Of a stretch of 64,000 nt of DNA, positions 34,579 through 46,841 are shown piece by piece (position 1 is the first letter of the stretch; every line of letters starts with the position of its first letter). The DNA is taken from contig OY987263.1 of the NCBI GenBank assembly GCA_963920665.1, positions 37,622,547 to 37,686,546 of the forward strand, in the 5' to 3' direction. A model generated the notes under the pieces. That model saw nothing but the letters and a program-made list of their open reading frames with translations, searched no databases and was not told the origin of the DNA. The DNA is from Straminergon stramineum (lineage: Eukaryota; Streptophyta; Bryopsida; Hypnales; Calliergonaceae). The translations under genes and the position numbers were made by a program.

Positions 34579-37057
34579 GGTTTCGAGAAGCTCTCTGTAT
34601 TCGTACAGTGGCTGAATTCTGGAATTAAGGCATTAGAGTTTCTCATTCCTTGATGGTAATTCTCTGTCCTTGGGATTAGAGCCAGTCGGAATCCAATTTT
34701 CCTCTGGAAACGATTGAATTTCCTTCATTAGGTTTTTTCACATTCCATAACCAGTCTTGTGATGTTTCATTTTTTCATCGAGACACGCACTGATCACGTA
34801 TCTCAAAGTTTCATACGAAATGTACAGTGTGGAGTCCTGCGTGTAAAGGTGCTGTTATGACCAACATATGGGGCATTACATTTGTTTTCTGGAATTGCAG
34901 CCGAGATTTGAGATTAGAATTTCTCCTTGATGCTAAAGTAGTTGTAGTTCTCTGTTCTTGAGTTTCGCAATTAGAGCTTCTCGAAATCCAATTTCAGCGG
35001 AAACAGGTTTAACGAGTGGATATCCTGCATTAGGGATTTTGCATTCCGCATTCAGTCACTCTTGTGACGTTTCGTTTTTTCTCATTGAGACACGAATGGA
35101 TCCTCACTGATTTCCCTTAGGATGTACCTGGATGCGGAATATGTCATCCTGCGATATATCGGGCAGTACATTTGAATTTTTGTGCGAGTGACCTGCAGTT
35201 CAGGCGATTTTAGAAGAGTGTGATTATGCAATTAGATTAGCAGAACAAAGTTATCCTTATATCCATTCTAAGCGGGGGTGCTGATCTTGTTTCAGTGAAA
35301 ATTGAGGTGTAAATCTAATGAAATATGTCATGAACAGGTGTTTACAAACCTTTTTTTTGCGTTTCAATCACGAATCTGAATTAGTGTCAATTTAACTACA
35401 ACTCTCATGTCCCTTTTCTCGTCATACTTGCACAGTGCATGCAAAGCAAATGTAGTGTGTCACTTTCTAACGAAGCAACCTTTGGGGGACCTGCCAATGC
35501 GGTCTGCTACTCTCGTACCATGTTTTTACTGCAAATCTTCGACGGAATGAAGGTTTTCACAGTGAGGCTCAAAGGTCATTTCAACAGTGTTCTGTCAATG
35601 TTGCTCAAGCATTCTCTCAAACCTGTGAGTGCGTTTGAAGTGTGAATTTGAGATTAAAATTGTGCTGTAGGTCTTGACAGTGGCAAGTCCGATTTCGTTA
35701 GACTCATTTGAACTTTCAAACTTCCGTACGACATGCATTCACCGGATGTTCGGTGGTGCTCGTTGTCGGTGATACTCACCAGTTGCCATCGGCGAAGGCA
35801 GGGCCACACAAAGCTTGGACATTTAAGCTCCATGGGGTTTGGGAGAATAGCGAATTGCTGTTGATTTTGTTATTGCACATATTTGTACATATTTAGATTC
35901 ATCAAATTATAGAAACAATTGTAGGAGGCTTGTGAATTGTAGAATATTTTGTGAGTTGATTGGCAAAAATTAGAACAATTTGGATATTTTATTGACAGCC
36001 AAAGTAAAAATACTTCAAGGCCTATTCCCTCTTCAGTTGGAGTTGGCTAATGCCAAGTTTCAAGAGATAAAACTCCTACTTGTCACCCAAAGGTGTGACT
36101 CATATAGCAATGACTTAATTGATTAGGTTTAGTAATATTGTAAGTGTTTGTAGATACCTATTGTTTACATTTGTAAGGAATAGGTAGTACTGTTACATGT
36201 TAAGAGATGGCTCTTTCATAACAGGCCATTGTAACTTTCTAATAGGTAAAGTCAACCACAATTTTCTCAAATCTAGGTTTTTCAAAGATTGATAACCAAT
36301 GATCAAAAGTATTCATCATTAATAGTCGCAATATTGTTCTTAGTTTAGCTCCACATCACCACTTATGTAGGATTGGAGATTATGAAAGTTTGGAAGTGTA
36401 AATTTACTTGCACTTAGAGGTCGGTTTCTATCCCAAAATTGGTAGAACAAACCTTTAGCTTCCTATATGATGACTATTATTATCCTTTCTAATCTTATTT
36501 CTGATTACTTTAGTCCATGTATGACAATGGTGATTATCACTACAAGGAAATGTAGTTCAAGATGACAAGTTTTTGACAGAAAATTGTTTGAAATGACAAT
36601 AGCCATATTATTGCTACCTCATCTTGTCAATTTGTAAGAACTTGTCAAATTTGTAGTTGATGTTTGGTTTTCTTCTCCCTATTTGCCAAAACCCCAAAGA
36701 TTCCATTAGTTTTTTTATGCATTTACCTTTTCATCAATTGTCATAGATATCTTAGCTTGAGTTATGTGTAGAAGTCAAGCTCTCTGTATATAGATAGAGT
36801 GGTAGGTAGTAAAACAACCCATGTGAGATATATCATTTAGAAGTTGTAAGAGTTCAACCGCTTATAGTTAAGTTTGAAATAAGAATCATATTAAAACTAA
36901 AATTTCAAACCTCATTTAGGTACAGTAGAAAATTTATTTATTTTTAAACTTTGAACTAAAAAAAGTTGAAAAATCGATTCAAGTTTCATGTCCAAAAATC
37001 TATTCGTCATTTTGATCCTCCAATCAAAAGTTACAGACAAATTTGTTATAATTTTGT
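34579..37057. other. 3' flank of the complex I gene and intergenic DNA
   Basis: The first 500 bases contain a diverged tandem duplication (listed separately). Frames at 35439-35645 and 35708-35896 are unrecognised and probably incidental. From about 35900 the DNA is AT-rich intergenic up to the truncated 3' end of the P450 pseudogene. Confidence 0.4.
34641..35110. repeat. Diverged tandem duplication, period about 290-305 bp
   Basis: Landmarks TTCTCTGT, ATCCAATTTT/C, GGAAAC, TTAGG, CATTCC, AGTC, TTGTGA(C/T)GTTTC, TTTTTTC and GAGACACG occur in the same order starting at about 34641 and again at about 34922. The duplication lies in the presumed 3' UTR or flank of the complex I gene. Confidence 0.6.
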
Positions 37058-39905
37058 TATATCTGAAACCTTGCAATGTTTTTCATTTAAATGAAGAAAT
37101 AATAGTGGAGCTATGGGATGAAGACAAAAGTTTTCTTTGACAATGGCTTGTAAATACTTGAGGTTAGGAACATCCGCATCTTCCACTTTTCGAAACTTGG
37201 CTACAATAGTGAATAGTGTAAAGCTCTTCTTGCACCTTCTTCATCACAATGGGATTGTAAATGCATTCTACAATTGCCCTTTCTATTGTATTGGTAGTTG
37301 AGCTTATATTTGTTGTAAAAGCATTATGTTTTTTAAAAGAGAAGAAAAGGTTAAAGGTACATTCATTAAACCTATTCACAATATGAATTTAAAGAATTAT
37401 AATTATTTAGGAAATATAACTTATATAATAATGTTGACAATAGAATAGAAACTCTCATGTACAAATTTCATCCTATAATTCTCTACCAAGCAAATCATCA
37501 ACCTCAACATTAAAGTACCTTCAAGTCATTTGCATGTGATCTTTAAAAATCAAATAATGAAGCCTTTTAATTATAAATATGTATAAAAGCTCTTTGTAGC
37601 TTTGGTTTCAAGAAAAAGAATTGAATGCACTCTTAATCTCTTATCCACAATATATTCCTAGCATTGATGTTGACCATATCTTTGACAAAAATGGAACCAT
37701 TGTTCCGTAATTGCTCAACATGCTCAAATATGATTAGGAACATGAAAACATCCATTCTTTCTCTCAATTTTTGCATTTGTTTTTCAAGCCCAAAGGTGTC
37801 CATCCACTTGAATATAGGAATGAAGTCTCCTAGATTTATAATTTGTATATACTTGGTGAGGTCCACCCAAAACTTTCTCAAATTATTCACTTGTTCAAGT
37901 TCTTGTTCATCATATATCTTATCAAAAGCCACTACCATGAAATGCCTTTTGAGAATCACACATGACATGATGTTAGTTATGGCCACTTCAATGTGACTCC
38001 TCATAGACATTGGTGTGACACCATTTTGAGGAATCATACGCATGACATGAGCGATTTCTTCCATTCAGACACACATTTGTTGTTAGTTGAAGTTGTTTAT
38101 TGGTACTAAGTTGCCCATATAGTATTTTCTTCAAATACAATCTTATAGGTGAGTTTGATGTCATGAGTTTATCTAATATTAAATATGGTCACAATTTTGG
38201 AAACCAATGAATTTCAAACTACAAAAACTAAATTGAATTGAAAACGACTAAAATGAAATGATTTCCAATTTAAGTTCAAAAATGGTCTTTCAATTGCATA
38301 GATTTCTATAATCTAGAAATATTTTAGATTGGAGATGTTAGTCAAACAATTGAAATGGCACTAAGGTATGTAAACCAAATATCAACACTACCTAAAATGT
38401 GAAACCTACATTTGGATTAATAAGCATAATGGAAAACTACATATGGGTTACTCAAGATATACACTGTCAAAACATGAAAGTCAATGAAAGCCTACTCTTG
38501 GTTTTTGGTGGACCTAGAGAGATTATCTTGAAAATTCATAACTTATTTATACGTTGTCCATATAATGCATGCTAAAATGCAATGAATCCTCTTGTAGTTG
38601 CCAATGAGATCTAATAAAAATCTTTCATGTTTAAAAATATGAACTTTGCTCAATTGCCATTAGTGTTGATTATATATGTATAACTTGAAGACAAAATACA
38701 ACAATCTAGAACACCATCTCTACAACCTCAACCAAACTCAGTGTTTACAAATGGAAATCACTCATTGAATAAGGAGAGACATGTCATTTTCAAAACCTTT
38801 GGGTTGGTCTAGCATTACAATTTTCTACTTTTAGCCTATTCATTGATCTTATATCCAGCAAGTGAACATGAAATTGTAGCCTTGTTATTAAAATAACAAC
38901 CTTCAAGACTCTCACCACTACCATGGCTTGTATGTTACTTTTCATTACAAGGTCATACTTTCACATTGCATTTGACATCTTCACATATGAGTTTCAATTT
39001 AAATCCCCAAGGGAAGAAGAGGTGCAATTCGGTTTGCAAAATTGGAGCCTTGAGTCTTGAGAATCTCCTCCACTATTGCAAGGGAGGTAGCCACCATAGC
39101 CAGTTTTGGCCCCAACCATATGGACATCAATGGTCCATAAGGTAGTATGCTCTTAAAGCGACCATTCAAGGGTTGGTTTGCTTTTTTCATGGGCTTCTAT
39201 GGACGAAAATATTTTTGGTTTATTTTTCAGAGAAAGAAAAATACATGCAGTTTAGAGTACAAGTGGTTTCGTATTTTTTCAAGTATTTTTGAATTACTTA
39301 CGAATTTTCAAAAAATTATGTCTCAAGCACCTATTTATGATAGGAGATTTGGCAAAAAGCATACACATGTAGTTTATAATGAGAGATGGTAAATCCAAGA
39401 ACAAACATGCGGATTTGCAATAAATAACAAACCATAGTTCTAAATGCAACCATGCTTGTGTGAAATGAAATTCACAGATTTGTCATTAATGAAAAAGTAG
39501 TTGGCTTGCTAAAGTTGGCTTTAAATCAATGTAATTTCAAGAATGTCCACTTATGAATGCATTGAAAATTGGATTGAATCACATGCTTGAACTGTCTGTA
39601 TTCAAACCTTAATGTGATCTCTTACAAATTTTATTGTGCACCCTTTTTATCCTTAATTCATTCATTAAGTATGAACTAACGGTTTTAGGACCAATAAATG
39701 TCCATTTTTGACTCTAATCTAGGGTTGATTTGAAGAAGGTGGTTGATTTAAGAGCAGACTACTATAAGTCTTGGTCAGTTTGGTCAAATCCCACTCTAGG
39801 AATTTGCCCAATAAGTGCAACGAACCGATAAAGGGAAGCCCCCATGAGCCTGGAGGCAAATTCTTGTATTTCTTGCTTGTAAACAGCTTGCTCGGGGGAA
39901 TAGTG
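37058..39905 (-). pseudogene. Cytochrome P450 pseudogene (copy 1, inverted)
   Basis: A broken relative of the intact P450 at 47191-50104. Exon 1 remnants are 39905-39768 (KYKNLPP, GSLHLLGKF) and 39136-39003 (GPLMSIWLGPKL, GSNFANRI), separated by a 623-bp insertion. Exon 2 is 38172-37645, with a 4-base insertion frameshift near 38075 and an internal deletion that removes about 17 codons before its end. Exon 3 starts near 37333 and reads into the I- and K-helix region, with a frameshift, up to about 37058. The heme-binding half is absent. The exon 2 donor has become AT (TGG|ATAAGA) and the exon 3 acceptor has lost its AG (CAT instead of TAG). The N-terminal membrane anchor is replaced by unrelated sequence. 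It cannot encode an enzyme. Confidence 0.85.
39141..39763. mobile_element. 623-bp DNA element inserted in P450 pseudogene exon 1
   Basis: The ends GGTAGTATGCTCTTAAAG and TTTAAGAGCAGACTACT are inverted repeats. The insert is flanked by ATAA at 39137-39140 and 39764-39767. The paralogous exons at 47.4 and 57.0 kb carry the uninterrupted sequence ACTTATGGGCC, so the insertion is precise. Internally it matches 44521-44700 in inverse over about 135 bp. Terminal repeats with a 3-4-base duplication (TAA or ATAA) would suit a PIF/Harbinger-type non-autonomous element, but the class is unproven. It has no ORF of note. Confidence 0.78.
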
Positions 39906-40357
39906 AGTGGTTGAAGTAGCAACCTATGTGCAAACAAATGATAGGTATTTTAAAAACATGGGGGCTAATAATTATAATTGGGTTTAGAATAATATAAGAT
40001 ATAAAAAATGACATTGGACATCTTTCGTGTATTATAGGATATGGAATAATAGGTCCTATTAGAAAATTACATAATGATAGCATGTGAATTTTTTTTTTAA
40101 TTCATACCCCCATATAAAATAATGGTTGTTCGCACCTATATTCTTATTTTTTTAACACACTGACCCCTTGAGGCAACTGAGATTTATCTACACATGCAAT
40201 CTGTGGAGTATATTGACTACTTTGAGCAAACATTTTGAGACTAAATTGGCATCTACCCATTCTTATACATGGTTGTACATAATATCTAGTTTGATCAAAT
40301 TTTTTAGGCTAAACTGATGTCATCACTCAAGAGAGTGAATTTTTGCTTTCTAAATTG

Positions 40358-40565
40358 ATTGTTTAGAAAGCAGCGAAGAGAGGCATTCACTTCAAACTCC
40401 AAAAGGCATCATCATGGTCACCATGACCAAGATCGAAAATTGATGGTCAGGCTTGCACAATTTGAAAGCAAAAGCAAGTGATGGTCAGGAAGTACATTAC
40501 TCAGAATTCACAGTCCCAGGACTGCAGTCTAGTAAGTGCAAATGGCTACCAGTTCACATCGTTGC
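40358..40565 (-). pseudogene. Relic of P450 upstream region (copy 1), proximal part
   Basis: Inverse similarity to 46680-46920 and 56270-56490, the DNA upstream of the other two P450 copies. It includes a remnant of the 29-codon upstream ORF (MVTMMMP, then an early stop) around 40400-40430. It breaks off at 40565 where a TTAA element is inserted and resumes at 41722. Confidence 0.7.
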
Positions 40566-40795
40566 TTAACCCTTGAACGTCGACACGGACATTTTGTGGC
40601 CAATGGATGACAAGGAATCTCTCTATTTAGAATAGAACTGCAACTATTCATCCTTCCAATTTTGTGCAGAAAGGGAAGATCTTCTATAGTACTTTGACCT
40701 CCAATGTGTATTTTTTATTTTTTTAAAGTAGATGATGTCACACGGTTCCAAAAGTCATGATTTCCATAGTCACCAATCCATCCTTTAAGGGTTAA
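40566..40795. mobile_element. TTAA-ended MITE, about 230 bp (copy B)
   Basis: TTAACCCTTGAACGTCGACA at the left and CCATCCTTTAAGGGTTAA at the right delimit 230 bp. It is a close relative of 23091-23323. Its right TTAA (40792-40795) is shared with the next element. Paralogous P450 upstream DNA shows where it went in (GTTGC-TCAA-ACAAT in copy 3, inverse). Confidence 0.85.
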
Positions 40796-41725
40796 CCCCT
40801 AAAGGACCAAGGTACCTTTTTTGGCAACATAGAAATTTTGGGCAGGTACGTGTGACTACTAATTTCCATGTTTTTGGCCCAAAATTTAATAGAAGGTGTG
40901 GACGAGGAATATCTTTCATACGCACTAAATTTCAGGACATTTGGAAATATGAGTCAAAAGTTATGGCCTAATATGTTGTTTGTTTCTCAACTCGGGCAGT
41001 CCGGGCAGATCTGAAAAAATCACTTTTTTCAAAAATAAAAATTTGAAATTGGTTTTTTAGATTGATATATACAGAGAAAGCTTTAAATCATTCCATTTTG
41101 ATCAATGAGTCAAAAGTTATGAGATGTTTTAGATTACAGGCACTTATGGATTTTCAACTCTAAAATAAACTTTGAAGTCCTTTATTTAACTCAATTTTTA
41201 ATATTTTTAGAAAAAAATAAAATCATAGGGTATAGATTGTTTATTACAACATTTCCACCATTGGGATTGGCATTTTTCAATTCCAATTAATAAACTATTA
41301 ACAATTTAGTATTTTGAATCATTCTCTCCATCTTTGTACTTACTATTTTTTTCCTATATGTTGCACAATTCCAAATGATCTGAAAATTTTCAAGAATATA
41401 GACAACTTGACTTCAAGAATGAATCTAAAGAAGCACCACCATTTTGGACATTTTTTCATACAAATAGGATTTTGTGAAGTGCAGCTGCCCGGTTTTTCGC
41501 AGGGCCAAAAAAAGAATTTTTGTCACTTCAAATATTAATATCTTGCAATCTACTAGGTGGGAATTTCTGAAATTTTTTCCACATCTTCTCAATGTAGATT
41601 ACTACAAGATCCTACAGTTACATGTGTCCCCAAATGATATTTTTCAAAAATTTGGAACTTGTATTAGAAATGGCAGCTTTTGAGGGGTTTTGGTGATAAG
41701 GTAGTCAAGAAACTTTAGGGGTTAA
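40792..41725. mobile_element. TTAA-ended element, about 930 bp (copy 3)
   Basis: The element starts TTAACCCCTAAAGGACCAAG and ends AACTTTAGGGGTTAA, 934 bp in all. It lies head to tail with the 230-bp MITE and shares one TTAA with it. Host sequence resumes directly at its right TTAA. It has the family's typical interior (GAGTCAAAAGTTATG, the TCAAATATTAATATCTTGC region) and no transposase. Confidence 0.82.
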
Positions 41726-41992
41726 ACAATTTGTGAGACAATATGCTAATAACTTAGTACTGCATGTCCACTCCCATGGTATAGTGAAGGTGCATGAACT
41801 CAAGTGGAGAAGAAAAACATGTGGGATCCCACAACCTCATGTTTTGAAATTGGTTTTTTGAGTCATACCTTGCTGTAGGAATATGACCCATAGAAAGTGG
41901 ACAATATTGAATGTTAACTTAGTGATGTATGGGCCCATTCAGTAGTGATTTGATGAGTGTGTGCATCTGTACTGTGCGGTATGAGGCAATTA
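41722..41992 (-). pseudogene. Relic of P450 upstream region (copy 1), distal part
   Basis: Inverse match to 56040-56280: ACAATTTGTGAGAC, TGACTCCCAT-like, TTTTTTGAGTCATACCTTG, ATGGGCCCAT, GATGAGTGTG and ATCTGTACTGTGC in the expected order. It continues 40358-40565 across the two transposons. Confidence 0.72.
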
Positions 41993-42789
41993 GAAATAAC
42001 GGTACTTTAGCCTGACAGAAAAAGAGGCACTGTACGTACAACAAGGCTCACAAGCTCATGTTCACAGGTTCACTAGTAGCAATTTTGTTTGTGATTAAGG
42101 TAGAAACACCCATTAGGCATTAACTTAGCATCCTTGATCCCATCCTTGTGCCCTAGACTATCACTAAATGTGTCCTTGGGGTTTTAGTTAATGTGTCTTC
42201 CAAATACTTAACTTTGATTTGCTAATGCATTTGAATTTTGAAGCAGTTTTGTTTTTTTTCATTTTTCACAAAGTGCCAAAGTGGCAATATTAAATGTTAT
42301 AGTAGTGCTCCAAATTACAACATTCATCCACATATTGGATGTATACTATGGTTTTCATCCACAATTTGGCGATTTCATCTAAATTTTTTTTAATTCAAAG
42401 TTGTTTGGTGATTTCATCCAAGTTTTTTGACATTTTTTTGGGCATTTTCTAGCCAGATTATTTTTCTGGTGCAATCTGGCACCAAAAAGCCAAAAAAAAA
42501 GCCCTAATTTGAAGGACATATATTTAACTCTAATTTGTTGACTGTAGATTTTGCAAATTTTAGTTTAGGGTCCACCTATGTGACACATTCAATGGTCTAG
42601 GGAGTAGCAAATTTGAAAATTGGTAGATAATATATGCCATGTCCGTAAATTATAATTTTTTTTTAATATTCATGATTTTCACTTGCTAATACTACAAAAA
42701 TATTACTTTTAGAAAAATGTGCCTCCAACTATACTAAATTGCTTCTATTGACAATTTTGGGTGTTTCTACTGTATAGTGTCCAAATCCA

Positions 42790-42850
<61 letters not shown>

Positions 42851-44000
42851 GATTACTTTCTACAAATTGCTCAATACTTCAAAATTACTAGATGGGATTT
42901 TGGGATTTTGCAATTGCATACATGCTTGGTGTGTCATTGGATTGCTTACTTTGTCTTCATCAATAACAATTTTTTTTTAATTTATGGTTTCCAGTGCTTC
43001 TACAAACTTTCATTTCCCAAGAAAATTCTCAAATATAGCACTTGTTTATTTCTCAAAGATGATTTTGTTGATTTCATCTAGCTGTTTTTTTCTTTTTTTT
43101 AAATGTAATAGAAGTCTAGTAAAAAACAAGGTAAATCTTTTGGTGATTATTAGCCACTAAAAGTTTCACTAATGAGCAAATCACAAAGTTTGACCAAGTA
43201 GGAAAAAGCATTGACTACTATATGCAAGTACAATGTACAACCACCAAATATTTTTGAAACTTGCCAAAATTTTAGTGGCATTAAATTGAAGTCTAAGAAT
43301 GTGGAGAGAAAGAATTTGCACCAAAATTGCTTAAGGCATTAGGGGAGATTTGGGGAAGTAAGGGTCTATTTTAGGCTTGTTTTCCATGTTGTTCCCGCAA
43401 CAGTGAGGGCACGGTTGACTATTGTTAGCTGCCATAAATACTAAAAAAAATTTGTTTTTGAACTTGCATAAATAGTTGAAAAAAAATTTAAAAAATTTAA
43501 AAAGAATCTAACATGTCCGCCTCTTGACCACATCAAGACCTTGTAGTGGCACAATTCACCAAGTTCTCCATTGCTGGGAACTCGTAGTCTTCTATTTGAG
43601 CCAGATCTCTTCTAATGTCTATACACCTAGAAATAAAAAAAACAAGCAATGTATCATGGTTCCGTCATTATCTTTAAAAATATTTGTTGAGTCTTGTTGG
43701 TAGTTAAAAAGGTGATTCTAGATTTTCTTAGAATGCAATTTTTGGACAACTAACGTGTGAATAAACTATGAATTTCCAAAGTGCTCAAAACAAGTGTTTT
43801 CAAAACCAACAATAGACTCTTATGAATAGTGGGATTGAGTACATTTTAGGCAAGAATCTATAGATGTCAATTATAGGAAGGTGTTGGTTTTAGAAGTAGT
43901 TACTTTATCAGATTGCCAAATTCAACCTTGTATTGCGAACTCCATGTATTGAAGAACAAAAGTTGCTACAAGGCTTATACAAATGTTGTGGACATTAGAG
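41993..44000. other. AT-rich intergenic DNA with a microsatellite
   Basis: I see no gene. The stretch contains the (TA)n run at 42794. Frames such as 42761-43081 are translations of that run and its flank. Confidence 0.4.
42794..42845. repeat. (TA)n microsatellite
   Basis: About 26 uninterrupted AT dinucleotides. Confidence 0.95.
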
Positions 44001-44228
44001 TTAATTACTAAAAAAAAATTTTCTCCTAACTTCAAATGTTATAATCTTTCAATTTGTATAATCAAAATTTCTGAAATTTTTTCCACACATTCCCATAGTA
44101 GTCTAGTACAAATTTGTATGGTTGAATTTTGAAAAAAAAAAGAAATTTCATTTTTTTCTCAATGCCCTAGAAAGTGGCATTTTTTCACAATTTCTACCTA
44201 AAATGTGCCTCGGTCCTTTAGGGGTTAA
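44000..44228. mobile_element. Right end of a TTAA-family element (truncated, copy 4)
   Basis: The tip GGTCCTTTAGGGGTTAA at 44212-44228 and the subterminal phrase TTCAAATGTTATAATCTTTC match other family members and the fragment at 22475-22640. No matching left tip is found within a kilobase, so it is truncated. Confidence 0.6.
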
Positions 44229-44520
44229 AATAGGAAGAAACCAGGGGTACTTTCCCTTAGAATAGCAAAAAATAAAGAAGTAGGGATCAAACTCCTTTTA
44301 CATTCAAAATGGAGTTCTTTTTGAGTTCTGTTCCTAGTTTTGCTTCTACCAATGAGGATTCACGAGCATGTGACATGTGGGACAAGGCATTGTGTAATCA
44401 ATATTTAAATTATCTTTTATGCTTTTTTGTCCAATTGTAAGTATTGTTGCATTCTGGGCATCGTTCGGATTGTGGGCATACATACTTTATTTTTCTTTGT
44501 TTATCCATAATTATGCTTAC

Positions 44521-44700
44521 AAGTGAAATATTCTGGAATCCAAAAATATTTCTGGATTCCATTTGTGGAGGCCTATGATCAGAAATAGGTGCCTACAGCA
44601 GAATTCTTTAGAAATTCATAAGTAATTCATATATGTTCCAAAAAATATGAAACCACTTGTGTTAGATTCTGCATCAGTTTTTCTTCAAGTGAAAAACAAG
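44521..44700. mobile_element. Relic of the 623-bp element family
   Basis: The complement of this stretch matches 39210-39355 inside the P450 pseudogene insertion: CAAGTGGTTTC, ATATTTTTT, TGAATTACTTA, GAATTT and GCACCTATTT in order. No terminal repeats remain. Confidence 0.6.
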
Positions 44701-44749
44701 GGAAATTACTTTTACATATCTGAGAACTATCCAAATGGCCGACCAGCCC

Positions 44750-45728
44750 TTAACCCCTCACCGCCGGAGGGGACGAAAAGTGTCCTCTCATAGTCTGGCA
44801 GTAAAATTCAAGGTGCTGTAACTTTTGCATCCAATGTCCGAATTCAATAAAACTTGTTGGAAAAGTTTTTCATATTAGTCTAGTTTCAGTGGTAAAATTT
44901 TCAGATCAATCCAAGATGTAGTGAGTTTTTTAAAGCCATTCGAAGTTCACATGTTCAATTTGAGTTCACCTCACTGCATTCTGATGGCTGCAACTTTGGG
45001 GGTTTGTATCTTTCTCATCAAATGTTTGTTTTCAATAAAAATTGTTGGGTTTTGTTCCCAATAAAGCCTAGTTATTGTGGTAAATTTTTCATGTCAATCC
45101 AAGTTATTTTGTATGTTTGGGAGCAATTCGAAGTTCAAAATCCAAGCATTTTTGCATTACAATGAATTTCGGCGGCTTAGAACTTCTTCATACATGGTCC
45201 GTTTTCAATAATTGTTGTTGGAAAAGTTGCGCATACTAGTCTTGTTTGTAAGATTAAAATTTCATATGAATCCAAGAGGTTATGAGTGACTGAGAAGAAT
45301 TTTAGTAGAGGTAGGTTCAGACATTGATGTGATTTTTTGCTACTTTTTTCATTGTTTTTGACATTTCAAAACAATTTTGTAGACACAATGAGTCAATTGA
45401 ATGAGATTTTTTTTCACCGAAGTGTTTGTCTTTTGGTTTGAATCACTTTGTAGTTTAAAATTTTTTCATTTGAGTAGGTTTAGAAATCGAATTTCACCTC
45501 CAAATGTGTTTTTAAGAAAATTTTAGCATCTTTTTTCAACACTAAAACATTATAATCTTTCAATCTATACGGTCAAATGACCCCCAATTTTTTTTGCACC
45601 ATCTACAACATGCACACTACAATATTGTACGGTTGAAATTTTCATACCTCACTGAGATTTAGACTTCTAGGACTTGAAAAACAAGTCAGCTTTTACACAT
45701 GTTTGAACTTCAGGCGATGAGGGGTTAA
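44750..45728. mobile_element. TTAA-ended element, about 980 bp (copy 5)
   Basis: TTAACCCCTCACCGCCGGAG at the left and CAGGCGATGAGGGGTTAA at the right form imperfect inverted ends. The tip sequence differs from the CCCCTAAAGGACC subfamily, but the TTAA-CCCC start, size and interior phrases (ATTATAATCTTTCAATC) are the same. The interior shows internal similarity, with several ATCCAAG-rich units. No ORF. Confidence 0.72.
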
Positions 45729-46093
45729 AGGGTCAATTCATGAGCACACTGCCTTAAAAGCTCCTAGCAACTGCTGTCAGGGTTACATACTGTGCAGGGC
45801 ATTGCTACCTTTGGTTGCTCATTGCCTTATGAGCACAGTTAAAGCACATCCTAAGTTACATAGTACAGATTCAAATGCATGGGCCCATCCAATCACTTGC
45901 TCATTTGCTTTCAAACTGTGCAAATCTCATCATCAATCTTCTCCACCATCTTAAGCTTTTAGTGCAATTGTATGTGTCGCATTGCAATTGGGGCATTGTT
46001 GATTGTCAGTGTACATACTTTACTTCTTTTGATCACCCACATAGTACAGATTCAAATGCATGCACTCATCTTCTTTTGTTCACCTTTTTTTTT

Positions 46094-46420
46094 GAAAGAA
46101 ATGAAACAAATCCCATTGCAAAAGGGTGAAATATAAAACCACCAGCCACTTATTTTACCCACATGTTTGCAAATGATTACATACTGTGTCCCTTTTCTGT
46201 CAAGGTGACAAACTGCACAGGGCATTGCCACCTTTTTTAGGGGTTCATCACCCACATGCTTTTTCATTTTTTGAAAGAAATGAATCGAATCCCATTGCAA
46301 AAGGGTGACATACAAAACCACCAGCCACTTATTTTACCCACATGTTTGCAAATGATTACATACTGTGTCCCTTTTCTGTCAAGGTGACGAACTGCACAGG
46401 TCATTGCCACCTTTTGTTTC
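46094..46420. repeat. Tandem duplication, period about 179 bp
   Basis: The block from GAAAGAAATGAA through CCCATTGCAAAAGGGTGA and CATACTGTGTCCCTTTTCTG to CATTGCCACCTTTT occurs at 46094 and again at 46273 with few differences. It lies upstream of the intact P450 and overlaps the region duplicated at 55.9 kb. Confidence 0.85.
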
Positions 46421-46841
46421 TTATTACCTCATTAGTTAGTGCACAGTACAGATGCACACTCATCAATTCACTACAGAATGGGCCCATACAACACTAAAAT
46501 TCAATTCTTTTCCGAATTCTATTGGTCATAATCCTGCAACCAGGTGTGACTCAAAAAGCCAATTTCTAAAGATCAGGTTGAATGTGGAATCTCAAGCATT
46601 TCTCTTGAATGTCCGCTAGCATGGAAATATCAACGTTATTTCTACGAGAGTACGTTCGTGCACCCTCGCTGTATAATGGGAGTCAAAATGCAGTGCCATT
46701 AGCCAGTCTCACTCATTGGAGCCATTCGCGTTAGATTGACTGAAGTCCTGGGACTGTGAAGTCTGAGTACTTCTGGAACATCACTTGCTCACTTGCTTTG
46801 AAATTGTGCCATTCCTCACCTATCAATCTTCAATCTCGGCC

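Noticed and set aside
36539..36660. Possible CACTA MITE starting CACTACAAGGAAATG
   Set aside because: No TAGTG right end or 3-base duplication could be found; the inner symmetry around GACAAG is weak.
42761..43081. 106-residue open frame with Tyr-Ile repeats
   Set aside because: It is a translation of the (TA)n microsatellite.
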